Assembly (NCBI GenBank): GCA_964473355.1
Contig: CAYYOS010000004.1
Span: 1 to 35,683, forward strand
Direction of reading: 5' to 3'
From: CAYYOS01 sp964473355
GTDB lineage: Bacteria > Pseudomonadota > Gammaproteobacteria > Burkholderiales > REEB80
Length of the DNA stretch: 35,683 nt
Shown: positions 18,080 through 26,727 of the stretch, piece by piece
How positions within the stretch are numbered: position 1 is the stretch's first letter
Layout: every line of letters begins with the position of its first letter
Program-made: the position numbers and the translations under genes
The notes under the pieces: model-generated
Told to the model about the DNA's origin: nothing
Seen by the model: only the letters and a program-made list of their open reading frames with translations
The model's database searches: none

Positions 18080-18139
18080 TTTTTGTCCCCTACGCGGAAG
18101 TAATTAACGACCTGGATTCCCGCTGCTCGCGGGAGTGAC
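18010..18139. repeat. REPIN-like doublet: two inverted 29-bp palindromic repeats
   Basis: Copy 1 (18010-18038) and copy 2 (18111-18139) are perfect reverse complements over 29 bp, with a 72-bp spacer. Each copy has its own palindrome TCCCGC-GAGCA-GCGGGA. The core resembles dRS3/REP-type repeats (ATTCCC..GGGAAT). A third, single copy lies at 27719-27747. The left arm is inside the TetR coding frame; the right arm is downstream of its stop and may act as a terminator. No REP-associated transposase is in this window. Confidence 0.85.
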
Positions 18140-18211
18140 GCTATGGCCCTCGTGCCATCTTTATCGATAATTGGAATTAATCTTCGGAAAAGGCTGCATT
18201 AAAATCTAATT

Positions 18212-18230
18212 GCAAATGGTTCTCATTTAC
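18212..18230 (+). promoter_or_regulatory. Probable Fur box upstream of the iron ABC operon
   Basis: The 19-mer GCAAATGGTTCTCATTTAC matches the Fur consensus GATAATGATAATCATTATC at 12 of 19 positions, with a dyad-like centre. It lies 44 nt before the ATG of the ferric-binding protein gene. Iron repression of the downstream operon is inferred from this and the gene content. Confidence 0.6.
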
Positions 18231-18273
18231 TTTAAACTGGCTACTCCACCATCCCGATAAGGAAGCTTTTTTC

Positions 18274-19272
18274 ATGCAAGCGTTTGTTCCAACACTAGTT
18301 TTTGTGTTTTTTTCAATCGTTACCGCGGGTGTGAATGCCGCCGATTTGGTGGTCTATTCCGCTCGGAATGAGCAGTTGATCAAACCCATATTCGATGCCT
18401 ACGAAAAGGAAACCGGTCAGGCTATCAAATTTGTTACGGATAAAGAGGGTCCATTATTGGCACGCCTGAAAGCGGAAGGCGTGAACTCTCCCGCTGATTT
18501 GTTGATTACCGTGGACGCAGGGAATCTTTGGCACGCCGCAGAAGAAGGCTTACTGCAACCCGTCAGTTCCCAAGCCCTGGTTGATAATATTCCCGCTTAT
18601 TTGCGGGACCCCAAAAATCGTTGGTTTGGACTATCCGTGCGCGCACGGACGATTGTTTATAATCCCGAACGCGTTAAACCCAGTGAATTGACGACCTATG
18701 AAGACTTGGCTTTGCCAAAATGGAAAAACCGCTTGTGTTTACGCACTTCTAAAAAAGTATATAACCAATCCTTAGTGGCCATGCTCATAGCTCAGCATGG
18801 CATTCCCAAAACCGAACAGATCGTAAAGGGATGGGTAGATAACTTAGCAACGGACGTTTTTGCGGATGACACTAAATTGATGGAAGGTATTAATGCCGGA
18901 CAATGTGATGTTGGCATTGTGAACACCTATTATTTTGGCCGGTTGATGGAAAAAACGCCAACCCTGAAGTTGGCCTTGTTTTGGCCTAATCAACAAAGCA
19001 GCGGCGTACACGTCAATGTGTCCGGTGCAGGGGTGACCCGGCACGCAAAACACGTTGCGGAGGCCGTAAAATTTTTAACCTGGTTGTCTTCGGAAACCGC
19101 GCAAAAATTATTCGCCGGCTTGAATTTAGAGTATCCCGCCAATCCGAAAGTGTCACCGGATTCCACCGTGGCTGCCTGGGGTAAATTTCGTTCTAATCCA
19201 CTGAACGTCGCCAAAGCCGGAGAACTTCAAGTGGAAGCGATTAAACTGATGGATAGAGTTGGCTATAAATAA
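18274..19272 (+). CDS. Ferric iron ABC transporter, periplasmic binding protein (FbpA/FutA-like)
   Basis: 332-residue secreted solute-binding protein. The signal peptide ends near VNAAD (cleavage about residue 22) and the mature start DLVVYSARNEQLIKP is typical of the iron-binding family. The adjacent tyrosines Y219-Y220 (IVNTYYFGRL) match the Fe(III)-liganding pair of FbpA. AAGGAAG precedes the ATG. The gene lies 17 nt before the permease gene and downstream of a probable Fur box. Confidence 0.93.
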   Translation: MQAFVPTLVFVFFSIVTAGVNAADLVVYSARNEQLIKPIFDAYEKETGQAIKFVTDKEGPLLARLKAEGVNSPADLLITVDAGNLWHAAEEGLLQPVSSQALVDNIPAYLRDPKNRWFGLSVRARTIVYNPERVKPSELTTYEDLALPKWKNRLCLRTSKKVYNQSLVAMLIAQHGIPKTEQIVKGWVDNLATDVFADDTKLMEGINAGQCDVGIVNTYYFGRLMEKTPTLKLALFWPNQQSSGVHVNVSGAGVTRHAKHVAEAVKFLTWLSSETAQKLFAGLNLEYPANPKVSPDSTVAAWGKFRSNPLNVAKAGELQVEAIKLMDRVGYK

Positions 19273-19289
19273 GCGGCGTTAAACGTTGC

Positions 19290-20947
19290 ATGGAACAGTC
19301 GTCATCAACCCTAAACAAAGCGCCCTTTCGCGGCGCTTTGTCATTTTCGTCCATCGACGGGTGGCGCGTCGCAGCATACGTATTTGCAATTTTTATGCTG
19401 GTACCCGTGGGCGTCATATTCTCTTCTTTTTTTACACCGCAATCCGCTACGTGNNNNNNNNNNGGCAGCATCTTCTTCAATACGTTTTAGGCGATTTATT
19501 ACTTAACACCTTAGTTTTATGTTTGGGCGTAGGCGTTGGCGTCACCCTCCTCGGCGTTAGTTTAGCGTGGCTAACCGCGGTGTGTGACTTCCCCGGACGT
19601 AAATTTTTTTCTTGGGCTTTGCTGCTACCACTCGCCATACCCGCTTATGTCAGCGGGTTTGTGCTGCTTGGCATGTTCGATTTTAGCGGCCCGGTTCAGC
19701 AATTTTTTGGCCGTGCTTGGAAACTGCCCAACGTGCGCTCAGCCGGGGGGTTGATACTGGTGATGACACTGGCACTATATCCTTATGTTTATCTCTTAGC
19801 GCGTAACGCGTTTTTAACGCAAGGCAAACGCGCTCTGGAAATTGCACAATCGTTAGGACGCAGCGAACTTAATGGTTTTTTTTCGGTGTCTTTACCGCTA
19901 GCACGACCATGGATAATTGGTGGGGTCATGCTCGCACTAATGGAGACTTTGGCTGACTTTGGTACCGTTGCAGTTTTTAATTATGACACCTTCACGACCG
20001 CTATCTACAAAACCTGGTTTAGTATGTTTTCCATTGCGGCGGCGGCGCAGTTGGCATCTTTGCTCACCCTGGCTGTATTTCTTATTTTATTTTTTGAATA
20101 TCGCTCGCGGATAAAGATAAAGCACCATGCACCCGGAAAGCCGCACCCCGACCCTGAACGAATCCGGCTATCCCGAGGATTCGGCTGGCTAGCGTGGGTG
20201 TTTGCGGGAATGGTCTGGATACTCGGGTTTTTGCTACCCGTCACACAACTTTTAATTTGGTCTAGCGACTATTTAAGCACGGACTTAAATGCCAACTACT
20301 TTGAGTTTTTATCTCACTCATTGTTACTAGGATTGCTGGCCGCTATCCTTACCACCGCTTGTGCCCTACTACTCGCCTACGCTAAACGTAAGCACGATGA
20401 CGCGTCCATGCGCCTCGCGGTCCAGTTTTCCACCTTAGGTTACGCGCTGCCCGGTGCAGTGATCGCGGTGGGCATATTTATTCCTGTGGTGTGGCTGGAT
20501 AACCAATGGCGCGCGTTTTTAAATCTTTTTTCTTATGCGCCCGGCGTCGTCTTTCAGGGCACGCTATTCGTAATGCTTATCGCTTATCTGATAAGATTTT
20601 TCACCGTTGCTTTTAACCCCGTGGATAGCGCCATGCAAAGAATCACTCGGGGCATCGATGACGCTTCTCGCAGCTTAGGCGTTTCGGGGTTTACCATGCT
20701 AAGAAAAATTCATGTGCCTATTTTGCGCGGTGGCCTGTTGAGCGCAGCATTGCTGATATTTGTGGAAGTAATGAAAGAAATGCCGATTACCTTAATGACT
20801 CGCCCCTTTGGCTGGGACACGTTGTCTGTGCGTATTTTTGAAATGACTTCCGAAGGTCAGTGGGAACAAGCTGCGCTTCCCGCGGTGGCGCTTATTTTTG
20901 CCGGCCTAATTCCCATTATTTTTCTCACTCGACAAAGCGAAAAATAA
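19290..20947 (+). CDS. Ferric iron ABC transporter permease (FbpB-like), interrupted by an N-run
   Basis: Two-domain inner-membrane permease, about 550 residues. Two EAA-type loops are visible: EIAQSLGRSELNGFFSVSLP and DDASRSLGVSGFTMLRKIHVP. The true N-terminus is the frame starting at 19290 (MEQSSSTLNKAP, then WRVAAYVFAIFML). After the ten N at 19454-19463 the coding frame is one register off, so the placeholder length is wrong. Joining ACGTG to GGCAG with a shared G gives T-W-Q-H-L-L, which restores the family sequence. The gene ends in TAATG, overlapping the ATPase gene by 1 nt. Confidence 0.9.
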
Positions 20948-21993
20948 TGGGCCCGCTCTTAGAGGTTAAAGGTATTTCCTTTTCCTATCAGCGCACTCCC
21001 ATTATTCGCGATCTTTCATTTAGCTTAGAAAAAGGGAAAATAGCCTGTATTTTAGGGCCTAGCGGCTGCGGCAAAACGACGGTGTTACGCGCCATCGCTG
21101 GGTTCGAACGCCTGCAAGAAGGCCAAATTTTATTACAGGGCGGCATTGTCTCGCGCCGAGGCTGGACCTTAAAACCAGAAAAACGTCAGGTGGGCATGGT
21201 ATTTCAGGACTTTGCATTATTCCCACATCTGAATGTGTTGCAGAATATTGCATTTGGCCTGCATCGCCTGGATGAAAAAGAAAAAACGCAACGCGTCTAC
21301 GAGCTTTTAGAAACCATGGATTTGACCACGCTAGCCCAAGTTTATCCACACGAATTGTCTGGGGGGCAGCAACAAAGGGTGGCCTTAGCCAGGGCATTGG
21401 CCCCCCGCCCTGCCGTATTGTTACTTGACGAGCCTTTTTCAAGCTTGGATGTCGATTTACGCGAACGCTTAAGTGTGGAGGTACGCGATATTCTTAAGCG
21501 CTACCACGTTACCACCGTGCTGGTTACACACGATCAACACGAAGCCTTCGCGATGGCAGATGAAATCGGTGTGATGAACTCTGGGACCCTTCAACAATGG
21601 GCCAGCGCTTATGATTTGTATCATAAACCTGCAAACCGTTTTGTCGCCGACTTTGTGGGGCAAGGCGTGCTGTTGCCGGGAACGGTATTAAATGCAAGCC
21701 AATTGGAAATCGAGCTGGGAATTATTTCGGGGGACATTCCGCCGCTGTGCACCAAGGGCAGCCGGGTGGATGTCTTGTTTCGACCGGATGATATTATTCA
21801 CGACGATGCCAGCGACACATTGGCGCAGGTTATCTCTAAAGCATTTCGCGGTGCAGAAATCCTTTATACCCTGCGTCTTTCGGGCGGCGGCAAAGTACTA
21901 TCCTTAGTGCCCAGCCATCACAATCATGCGATAGGCGAGAAAATTGGAATTCGCTTGGCGATTGATCACGTCGTGGCGTTTCCGCGGACTTAG
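20947..21993 (+). CDS. Ferric iron ABC transporter ATP-binding protein (FbpC-like)
   Basis: 348-residue ATPase. Walker A is GPSGCGKTT, the Q-loop is VFQDFALFPH, the signature is LSGGQQQRVALARAL, Walker B is VLLLDEPFSSLD and the switch His is in VTHD. The C-terminal third is a TOBE-type regulatory domain. The ATG is the one in the permease stop overlap (TAATG); a longer in-frame opening 29 codons upstream lies wholly inside the permease gene. It is the last gene of the iron operon. Confidence 0.95.
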   Translation: MGPLLEVKGISFSYQRTPIIRDLSFSLEKGKIACILGPSGCGKTTVLRAIAGFERLQEGQILLQGGIVSRRGWTLKPEKRQVGMVFQDFALFPHLNVLQNIAFGLHRLDEKEKTQRVYELLETMDLTTLAQVYPHELSGGQQQRVALARALAPRPAVLLLDEPFSSLDVDLRERLSVEVRDILKRYHVTTVLVTHDQHEAFAMADEIGVMNSGTLQQWASAYDLYHKPANRFVADFVGQGVLLPGTVLNASQLEIELGIISGDIPPLCTKGSRVDVLFRPDDIIHDDASDTLAQVISKAFRGAEILYTLRLSGGGKVLSLVPSHHNHAIGEKIGIRLAIDHVVAFPRT

Positions 21994-22035
21994 CGACTAA
22001 CTGCGGGTTTCGGGTTTCGGGTGGGATGAGAAGGC

Positions 22036-22141
22036 AAAAGGCAAAAATCAAAAGTTAGAAGGCAAAAATTGATGTGTAGATAACCTATCTCAAATTTCGG
22101 GTTTTAAATTTTTAATTTTTGCTTTTTGATTTTTGCCTTTT
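22036..22141. repeat. 18-bp perfect inverted repeat between convergent genes
   Basis: Arms AAAAGGCAAAAATCAAAA (22036-22053) and TTTTGATTTTTGCCTTTT (22124-22141), with a 70-bp centre. A third partial copy (AAGGCAAAAATTGAT) starts near 22059. The repeat lies between the iron ATPase gene and the convergent DsrE-like gene. The A/T runs could act as a bidirectional terminator; a decayed insertion is the alternative. Confidence 0.6.
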
Positions 22142-22166
22142 GATTTAGGTTTTAAGACTCCTCTCA

Positions 22167-22544
22167 TCAGTAAGTAATAGACTTCCACTCATCATCCAAC
22201 ACCCGCCCCATATAAGCCGCCGCCCCCGCTATGCCCGTGCACTCCGGAATGAGCATCTTTTTGGTGACGGATAACGCATCCATCGCACCGCCACAGGCAA
22301 AAAACTTTACGCCCAAACCTGCGGCATCTTGCATAAAGCTATAGACGGATTTAATTTTATCTTCGGTAGGGTAAATTTTATCGGCTACGCCTATAGCTAA
22401 AAGGTTGGTGGCGCTGCTGGCAAAATAAATTTCGACTTCGGCGTCCATGGCCGCTGCCGCTGCCGCCTGAAAAAAAGGGGTGCCGCATAAATGCGGGCGT
22501 TTCGGATCGATAGTTAAGAGCATCATGACCAATTTCTCAGCCAT
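22167..22544 (-). CDS. DsrE/DsrF-like family protein
   Basis: 125-residue small soluble protein of the DsrE fold (EKLVMMLLTIDPKRP, then a middle segment VKFFACGGAMDAL and a C-terminal ECTGIAGAAAYMGR). Family members carry or transfer sulfur through conserved cysteines. Here Cys residues lie in HLCGTP, FFACGG and PECTG, but the function is not assigned. Translation probably starts at the ATG at 22544 (MAEKLV), overlapping the stop of the upstream small gene by 8 nt; a start five codons earlier is possible. Confidence 0.8.
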   Translation of the reverse strand: MAEKLVMMLLTIDPKRPHLCGTPFFQAAAAAAMDAEVEIYFASSATNLLAIGVADKIYPTEDKIKSVYSFMQDAAGLGVKFFACGGAMDALSVTKKMLIPECTGIAGAAAYMGRVLDDEWKSITY

Positions 22545-22731
22545 GTGCGGAACCTTCATCCTTGGTTTTGTTGTTCTTCTCCCAAGCGGCCCGGCAATCT
22601 AAACCACAGAAATAATGGACGTAATCCTGAGCTTCGAAACTTTGTGCAAGTGAAGATGGAATTTCTTTCAGACAGGCGGAACACTGCAGCACGGGACGTT
22701 TGCCGTCGTTTTTATCTTCATCAGATGCCAT
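22537..22731 (-). CDS. Small Cys-rich putative metal-binding protein (DUF3330/TRASH-like)
   Basis: 64-residue acidic protein with two cysteine pairs, CSAC and CGLDC, spaced as in a treble-clef or TRASH-type zinc ribbon (LQCSACLKEIPSS, then YVHYFCGLDCRAAW). It overlaps the DsrE-like gene by 8 nt, so the two are probably translated together. This suggests a joint role in sulfur or metal handling; the function is unknown. Confidence 0.75.
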   Translation of the reverse strand: MASDEDKNDGKRPVLQCSACLKEIPSSLAQSFEAQDYVHYFCGLDCRAAWEKNNKTKDEGSAHG

Positions 22732-22758
22732 CGCCTAATCCCCGGAAGTAGATCTTAA

Positions 22759-23145
22759 TTATAGCGAGCTTAGGGATTTCATGGTGAAGATCCCGAGAAA
22801 GGTCATGCTGATTGAGCCTACTACATGCACGAATATAATCGCTGCGACCCAAAAATAATGCTGGCGCATAAATAAATCTACAGTTTCCGCGGAGAAGGTC
22901 GAGAAGGTGGTTAAGCCCCCTAGAAAGCCGGTGACTATGAATAATTGGATGTTGGCCGACAACCCTGGTTGACGTGCCACCCAAACCATCATCAAGCCGA
23001 TTAAGTATCCGCCGACCAAATTAGCTAGCAAGGTTCCTAGGGGTAGTTTTAAGAAAATCGGATTAAACCACAGCGAAAAAAACCATCTTAGCCAGGCGCC
23101 CAAGCTAGCGCCCGCGCCGATTGCCAAGAGGGGGTAAAGTCCCAC
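22759..23145 (-). CDS. crcB: Fluoride ion channel CrcB/Fluc
   Basis: 128-residue, four-TM fluoride exporter subunit that works as a dual-topology dimer. The start GLYPLLAIGAGASLGAWLRW and the signature GGLTTFSTFSAE in TM3 are diagnostic. The start codon is GTG and overlaps the DUF302 gene stop by one base (TAGTG), which implies coupling. No fluoride riboswitch fold was recognised upstream. Confidence 0.94.
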   Translation of the reverse strand: MGLYPLLAIGAGASLGAWLRWFFSLWFNPIFLKLPLGTLLANLVGGYLIGLMMVWVARQPGLSANIQLFIVTGFLGGLTTFSTFSAETVDLFMRQHYFWVAAIIFVHVVGSISMTFLGIFTMKSLSSL

Positions 23146-23624
23146 TATTGCAACGCTTCCGCCACAATATCGTTAAGTAATTTTTCCACTTCTTTTAGCG
23201 CTTTTTTTGAAGCCGGTGTACCCACGATTCCCGGTCGCCGGTAACCAATATAAACTTTTTGCGGATCCTGGGGCAAAACATAAATAGCAATAATGTACGG
23301 GCAAAACACGATGTTGGTAGCATCTGCTTCCATCGTGGCTCGGGACACCGTGGCACTGCAGAATTCCAACAATTCCGCCTTTTGATAGACCTGTTTCTTG
23401 CCACCCAAATCTTTACCGGTGCGCGCGAGCATATCCGATATATGCGATGTGTTATTGATCACCAAACCACGATTGGTGAGCGCTTCGGTTACATTCGATT
23501 TGATGTCGTCAAAGCTAGCTTTTTTAGACTTCAATATCATGTGGTTGCCCGCTGCAAAAGTGGACGTGATTAAGCTAGACAACAACACAAAACTAAAAAC
23601 AAATCTTAAGTAGGTCAAGCGCAT
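23145..23624 (-). CDS. DUF302 domain protein, secreted
   Basis: 159-residue protein with an N-terminal signal peptide (VFSFVLLSSLITSTFA, cleavage near residue 24). It is followed by a DUF302-type domain: the start FDDIKSNVTEALTNRGLVINNTSHIS and the middle region LLEFCSATVSR...IVFCPYIIAIYV. The function of DUF302 is not established. AAGGAGATGCGC precedes the ATG. It is the first gene of a probable operon with crcB. Confidence 0.85.
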   Translation of the reverse strand: MRLTYLRFVFSFVLLSSLITSTFAAGNHMILKSKKASFDDIKSNVTEALTNRGLVINNTSHISDMLARTGKDLGGKKQVYQKAELLEFCSATVSRATMEADATNIVFCPYIIAIYVLPQDPQKVYIGYRRPGIVGTPASKKALKEVEKLLNDIVAEALQ

Positions 23625-23731
23625 CTCCTTGGTGGGCGGTCGTTAGTGAGGGGCCAGAGAAAAATAAGTATAAACGATATGGTTAATTTGTGGCGCCAAC
23701 AGGTCTATGGTGGTACAGCGAATCGCGGGCG

Positions 23732-24184
23732 TTAATTTTTCCAGCGCTGCAAAGCTACATCGTCGGTGGGCCTAGGCTCGACCCAATATTCGCCGCTCTC
23801 AGTAAACTCCTTCTTCCAAAACGGCGCTTGAGTTTTCAAGTAGTCCACCATAAATTCACACGCAGCGAACGCATCGGCACGATGCCGTGCACCGACTATC
23901 ACCAATACGATTTGCGCCAAAGGTGGCAATGTACCGACGCGATGCACAATTAACGTCGCGTCTAATGCCCAACGGGACTTGGCCTGTGCTTCGATGTCGG
24001 CCAGCGCCTTCTCCGTCATGCCGGGATAATGCTCTAAAGTTAGGGCGTTTAACTTATCGTCTTCGTTATCGTTGCGGACTAAACCGATAAAGCTCACCAT
24101 CGCACCGATTTTTGGGTTGCCCGCTTGCAAGGCGCGCATCTCAGCGCTGACATCGAAATCGTCGATTTGTATGCGAACAGGCAT
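23732..24184 (-). CDS. moaE: Molybdopterin synthase catalytic subunit
   Basis: 150-residue large subunit of molybdopterin synthase, which converts cPMP to molybdopterin with sulfur supplied by MoaD. Visible motifs are FIGLVRNDN, the conserved HRVG and the active-site lysine region LKTQAPFWKKE. It overlaps moaD by one base (TGATG), so stoichiometric coupling is likely. Confidence 0.96.
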   Translation of the reverse strand: MPVRIQIDDFDVSAEMRALQAGNPKIGAMVSFIGLVRNDNEDDKLNALTLEHYPGMTEKALADIEAQAKSRWALDATLIVHRVGTLPPLAQIVLVIVGARHRADAFAACEFMVDYLKTQAPFWKKEFTESGEYWVEPRPTDDVALQRWKN

Positions 24185-24438
24185 CAGCCCCCCGTTATCG
24201 GCGGCAAAAAAGCAATCTCGTCGCCATCATGGATGGGCGTTTGCGGGAAAGCCATTTGCTGATTAACGGCAACACGGTAAGTCTGATTAAATGCCAGCGC
24301 TTCCGCCCATATGTTTCCTCGTGTCTGTAAATGGGTAGCCAAACTCTGCACGTCCTTCCATTCGGGAACCCAAACGAGTTGCTCGCGAGCTATGCCTAGC
24401 GCTTCCCGCAAACGCGCGAAGTAAAGTAGCGTGATCAT
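24184..24438 (-). CDS. moaD: Molybdopterin synthase sulfur carrier subunit
   Basis: 84-residue ubiquitin-like protein ending LPPITGG. The terminal Gly-Gly is the site of adenylation and thiocarboxylation. The start MITLLYFARLREALG is typical. The ATG overlaps the moeA stop (ATGA) and the stop overlaps the moaE start, giving a tightly coupled moeA-moaD-moaE unit. Confidence 0.96.
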   Translation of the reverse strand: MITLLYFARLREALGIAREQLVWVPEWKDVQSLATHLQTRGNIWAEALAFNQTYRVAVNQQMAFPQTPIHDGDEIAFLPPITGG

Positions 24439-25670
24439 GAAAAAAATTCGTTGAATGGCACAAATGCTACGCGCTGGCCGCGCGTCACGATACTATTAAT
24501 GGGAATATCCACGACGCCATTCGCCCAAACCGCCGAGGAAAGTACGCCTGACCCCTGTTCGGGAAATATAATCGCGGCGGCATTGCCATGTTCATCCTGC
24601 TCTAAGCGCGCACGCACATATTCGCGACGGTTACTTCTTTGCGGCCACTCAAATTCCGCTTTAACCGAATAGGATTGCGGAGCGACCTTCTCTACGCCCT
24701 GCATTTTTAAAATAAAGGGCCGCACAAAAAGCGCAAAGGTGATAAACACGGAAACCGGGTTTCCCGGCAACCCAAAAAAGGGGCAGTCTAAAACCCGGCC
24801 AAACGCCAGGGGTTTCCCCGGCTTCATGGCGATGCGCCACATGCTGAGTTTGCCGATGGATTGCACGGCAGCTTTCACGAAATCTTCTTCACCTACCGAT
24901 ACCCCACCGCTGGTAATTACGATATCCGCACCCTGCGCCGCGCGGCGTAAGGTCTCCGTGGTCGCGGGCAAATTATCCGGCACGATACCTAGATCGATAA
25001 CGTCCACCCCCAATGCGGTGAGCATACCCGTTAGGGTATAGCGATTTGAATTGTAGATTTTGCCTGCCGTTAAAGGCGAGCCGGGTGTAATTAATTCATC
25101 ACCCGTGAAAAAAAATGCCGCGCGCAATTTTCGATAAACGGGCAATTTGGCTAGCCCCACCGATGCCGCTAAACCCATATCTTGCGGACGAATTTTTGTT
25201 CCGGCGCTCAACACTTCCTGGCCCGCTTTTATGTCTTCGCCCGCGCGGCGAATGTTCTGCCCCAGTGAAATTTGACCAGACAAAGAAACTTCATTATCCG
25301 AAACTGCGCACTGCTCCTGCATAACGACGGTATTCGCGCCCGCGGGAATAGGCGCGCCGGTGAAAATTCTGGCCGCCGTTTTTGGGGTAAGCGCCACACC
25401 GGGATGACCGGCGGCAATCCGCTGAGAAATTGGTAAACGGGTCACGCCCGCCACACTCGTGTCCTCAAAGCGGATAGCATAGCCATCCATGGCGCTATAA
25501 TCCCATCCCGGCACATTCAGCGTTGCGTGTTGCGCGTTAGCCAAGACCCGGCCCAGAGCTGTTTCAACCGCGATTTCTTCAATCTCACTGGTCGGGCGGG
25601 CCTCACCCAAAATATGAACCAATGCCTCTTCCACGGCGACTAAGCCGGGTTGCTTTTCTAGCACAGACAA
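24435..25670 (-). CDS. moeA: Molybdopterin molybdotransferase
   Basis: 411-residue enzyme that inserts molybdate into adenylylated molybdopterin. Conserved features are the N-terminal DYSAMDGYA, the substrate loop TSGGVSVGEEDFVK and GLPGNPVSVFITF. The start is a TTG at 25670, with AGGAG about 13 nt upstream. The gene is divergent from moaA across about 80 nt, which probably contains both promoters (TATACT occurs near 25705). Confidence 0.94.
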   Translation of the reverse strand: MSVLEKQPGLVAVEEALVHILGEARPTSEIEEIAVETALGRVLANAQHATLNVPGWDYSAMDGYAIRFEDTSVAGVTRLPISQRIAAGHPGVALTPKTAARIFTGAPIPAGANTVVMQEQCAVSDNEVSLSGQISLGQNIRRAGEDIKAGQEVLSAGTKIRPQDMGLAASVGLAKLPVYRKLRAAFFFTGDELITPGSPLTAGKIYNSNRYTLTGMLTALGVDVIDLGIVPDNLPATTETLRRAAQGADIVITSGGVSVGEEDFVKAAVQSIGKLSMWRIAMKPGKPLAFGRVLDCPFFGLPGNPVSVFITFALFVRPFILKMQGVEKVAPQSYSVKAEFEWPQRSNRREYVRARLEQDEHGNAAAIIFPEQGSGVLSSAVWANGVVDIPINSIVTRGQRVAFVPFNEFFS

Positions 25671-25752
25671 AATTTAGATCTTTCTCCTAAAATATGCGCG
25701 TATTATACTATTTATCAGCCGCTGTATTGCTTGACACTTGAGGGCTTGTGCT

Positions 25753-26727
25753 TTGCAAACAATAGATTCCTATCACCGCCAGATCGAATATTTACGCTTG
25801 TCCGTAACGGATCGCTGTGACCTGCGCTGCAGTTACTGTCTGCCCAAAGGGCATAAAGAATTTGAGGAACCCGCGCACTGGCTAAGTTTTACTGAAATTG
25901 AGCGCTTGGTTAACGTGTTTGCCGGGCTGGGCGTCAAACGCATCCGCTTGACCGGGGGCGAGCCCTTATTGCGTAGCAAGCTCGCTGACTTAACCACTCG
26001 CCTGGCAAAAATTCCGGGTATCGAGGATATTTCCTTAAGCACCAACGCCACGCAGATGGGCAAGCATGCCGTAGCGTTGCGGCAGGCGGGCATCACCCGA
26101 ATCAACGTGAGTCTGGATTCTTTACAAAAATCCCGCATCGCTGACATAACCGGAAGTGACTGCCTGCATAAAATCTTGGATGGTTTGATGGCCGCGAAAG
26201 ATGCGGGATTTAGTCCGATTAAAATAAATATGGTGGCGATGGCCGGGGTGAATGATGACGAATTTGATGACATGGTTGAATTCTGCGCAAAGCATGGGTT
26301 TATTTTGCGCCTTATCGAAACGATGCCTATGGGCGACACGGGCCGAAAAGCCCAGTATGTCAATCTACAACCCATTCGTCTGCGCCTGCAGGAGAAATTT
26401 AATTTGCTTGAAACGGTTCTACCCGGTGGCGGCCCCGCACGCTATTTGAGCAGTGTCGACGGAAAATTCAATGTTGGTTTTATTACTCCCCTTTCCCAAC
26501 ACTTTTGTGAAACGTGTAACCGTGTGCGCCTCTCGGTAGACGGCACGCTCTATCTTTGTTTAGGACAAGAAGAAAAATACGAATTTCGCCAATTGTTACG
26601 CGCGGGTGCCTCCGACCTGGAATTAGCAAACGCATTTAAAGAAGCGATTGCCTTAAAGCCCGAGCGCCATGAGTTCATGGAAGCCCCTCACAAAATACTG
26701 CGTTTTATGGCCTCCACCGGTGGCTGA
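25753..26727 (+). CDS. moaA: GTP 3',8-cyclase, radical SAM
   Basis: 324-residue radical SAM enzyme that makes the first intermediate of molybdenum cofactor synthesis. The N-terminal cluster motif is CDLRCSYC. The C-terminal cluster region is FCETCNRVRLSVDGTLYLCL, and the protein ends in the essential Gly-Gly. There is no ATG near the N-terminus. The TTG at 25753 lies 8 nt after GAGGG and is preferred; a TTG five codons earlier (25738) is the alternative. moaC is not in this window. Confidence 0.94.
   Translation: MQTIDSYHRQIEYLRLSVTDRCDLRCSYCLPKGHKEFEEPAHWLSFTEIERLVNVFAGLGVKRIRLTGGEPLLRSKLADLTTRLAKIPGIEDISLSTNATQMGKHAVALRQAGITRINVSLDSLQKSRIADITGSDCLHKILDGLMAAKDAGFSPIKINMVAMAGVNDDEFDDMVEFCAKHGFILRLIETMPMGDTGRKAQYVNLQPIRLRLQEKFNLLETVLPGGGPARYLSSVDGKFNVGFITPLSQHFCETCNRVRLSVDGTLYLCLGQEEKYEFRQLLRAGASDLELANAFKEAIALKPERHEFMEAPHKILRFMASTGG

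Noticed and set aside
23146..23731. Fluoride riboswitch or molybdenum riboswitch near crcB or the moa genes
   Set aside because: No conserved crcB-motif or Moco-motif fold could be traced by eye in the leaders.
25833..26375. 180-codon open frame antisense to moaA
   Set aside because: It lies entirely within moaA, whose radical SAM motifs are unmistakable; the antisense product has no recognisable features.
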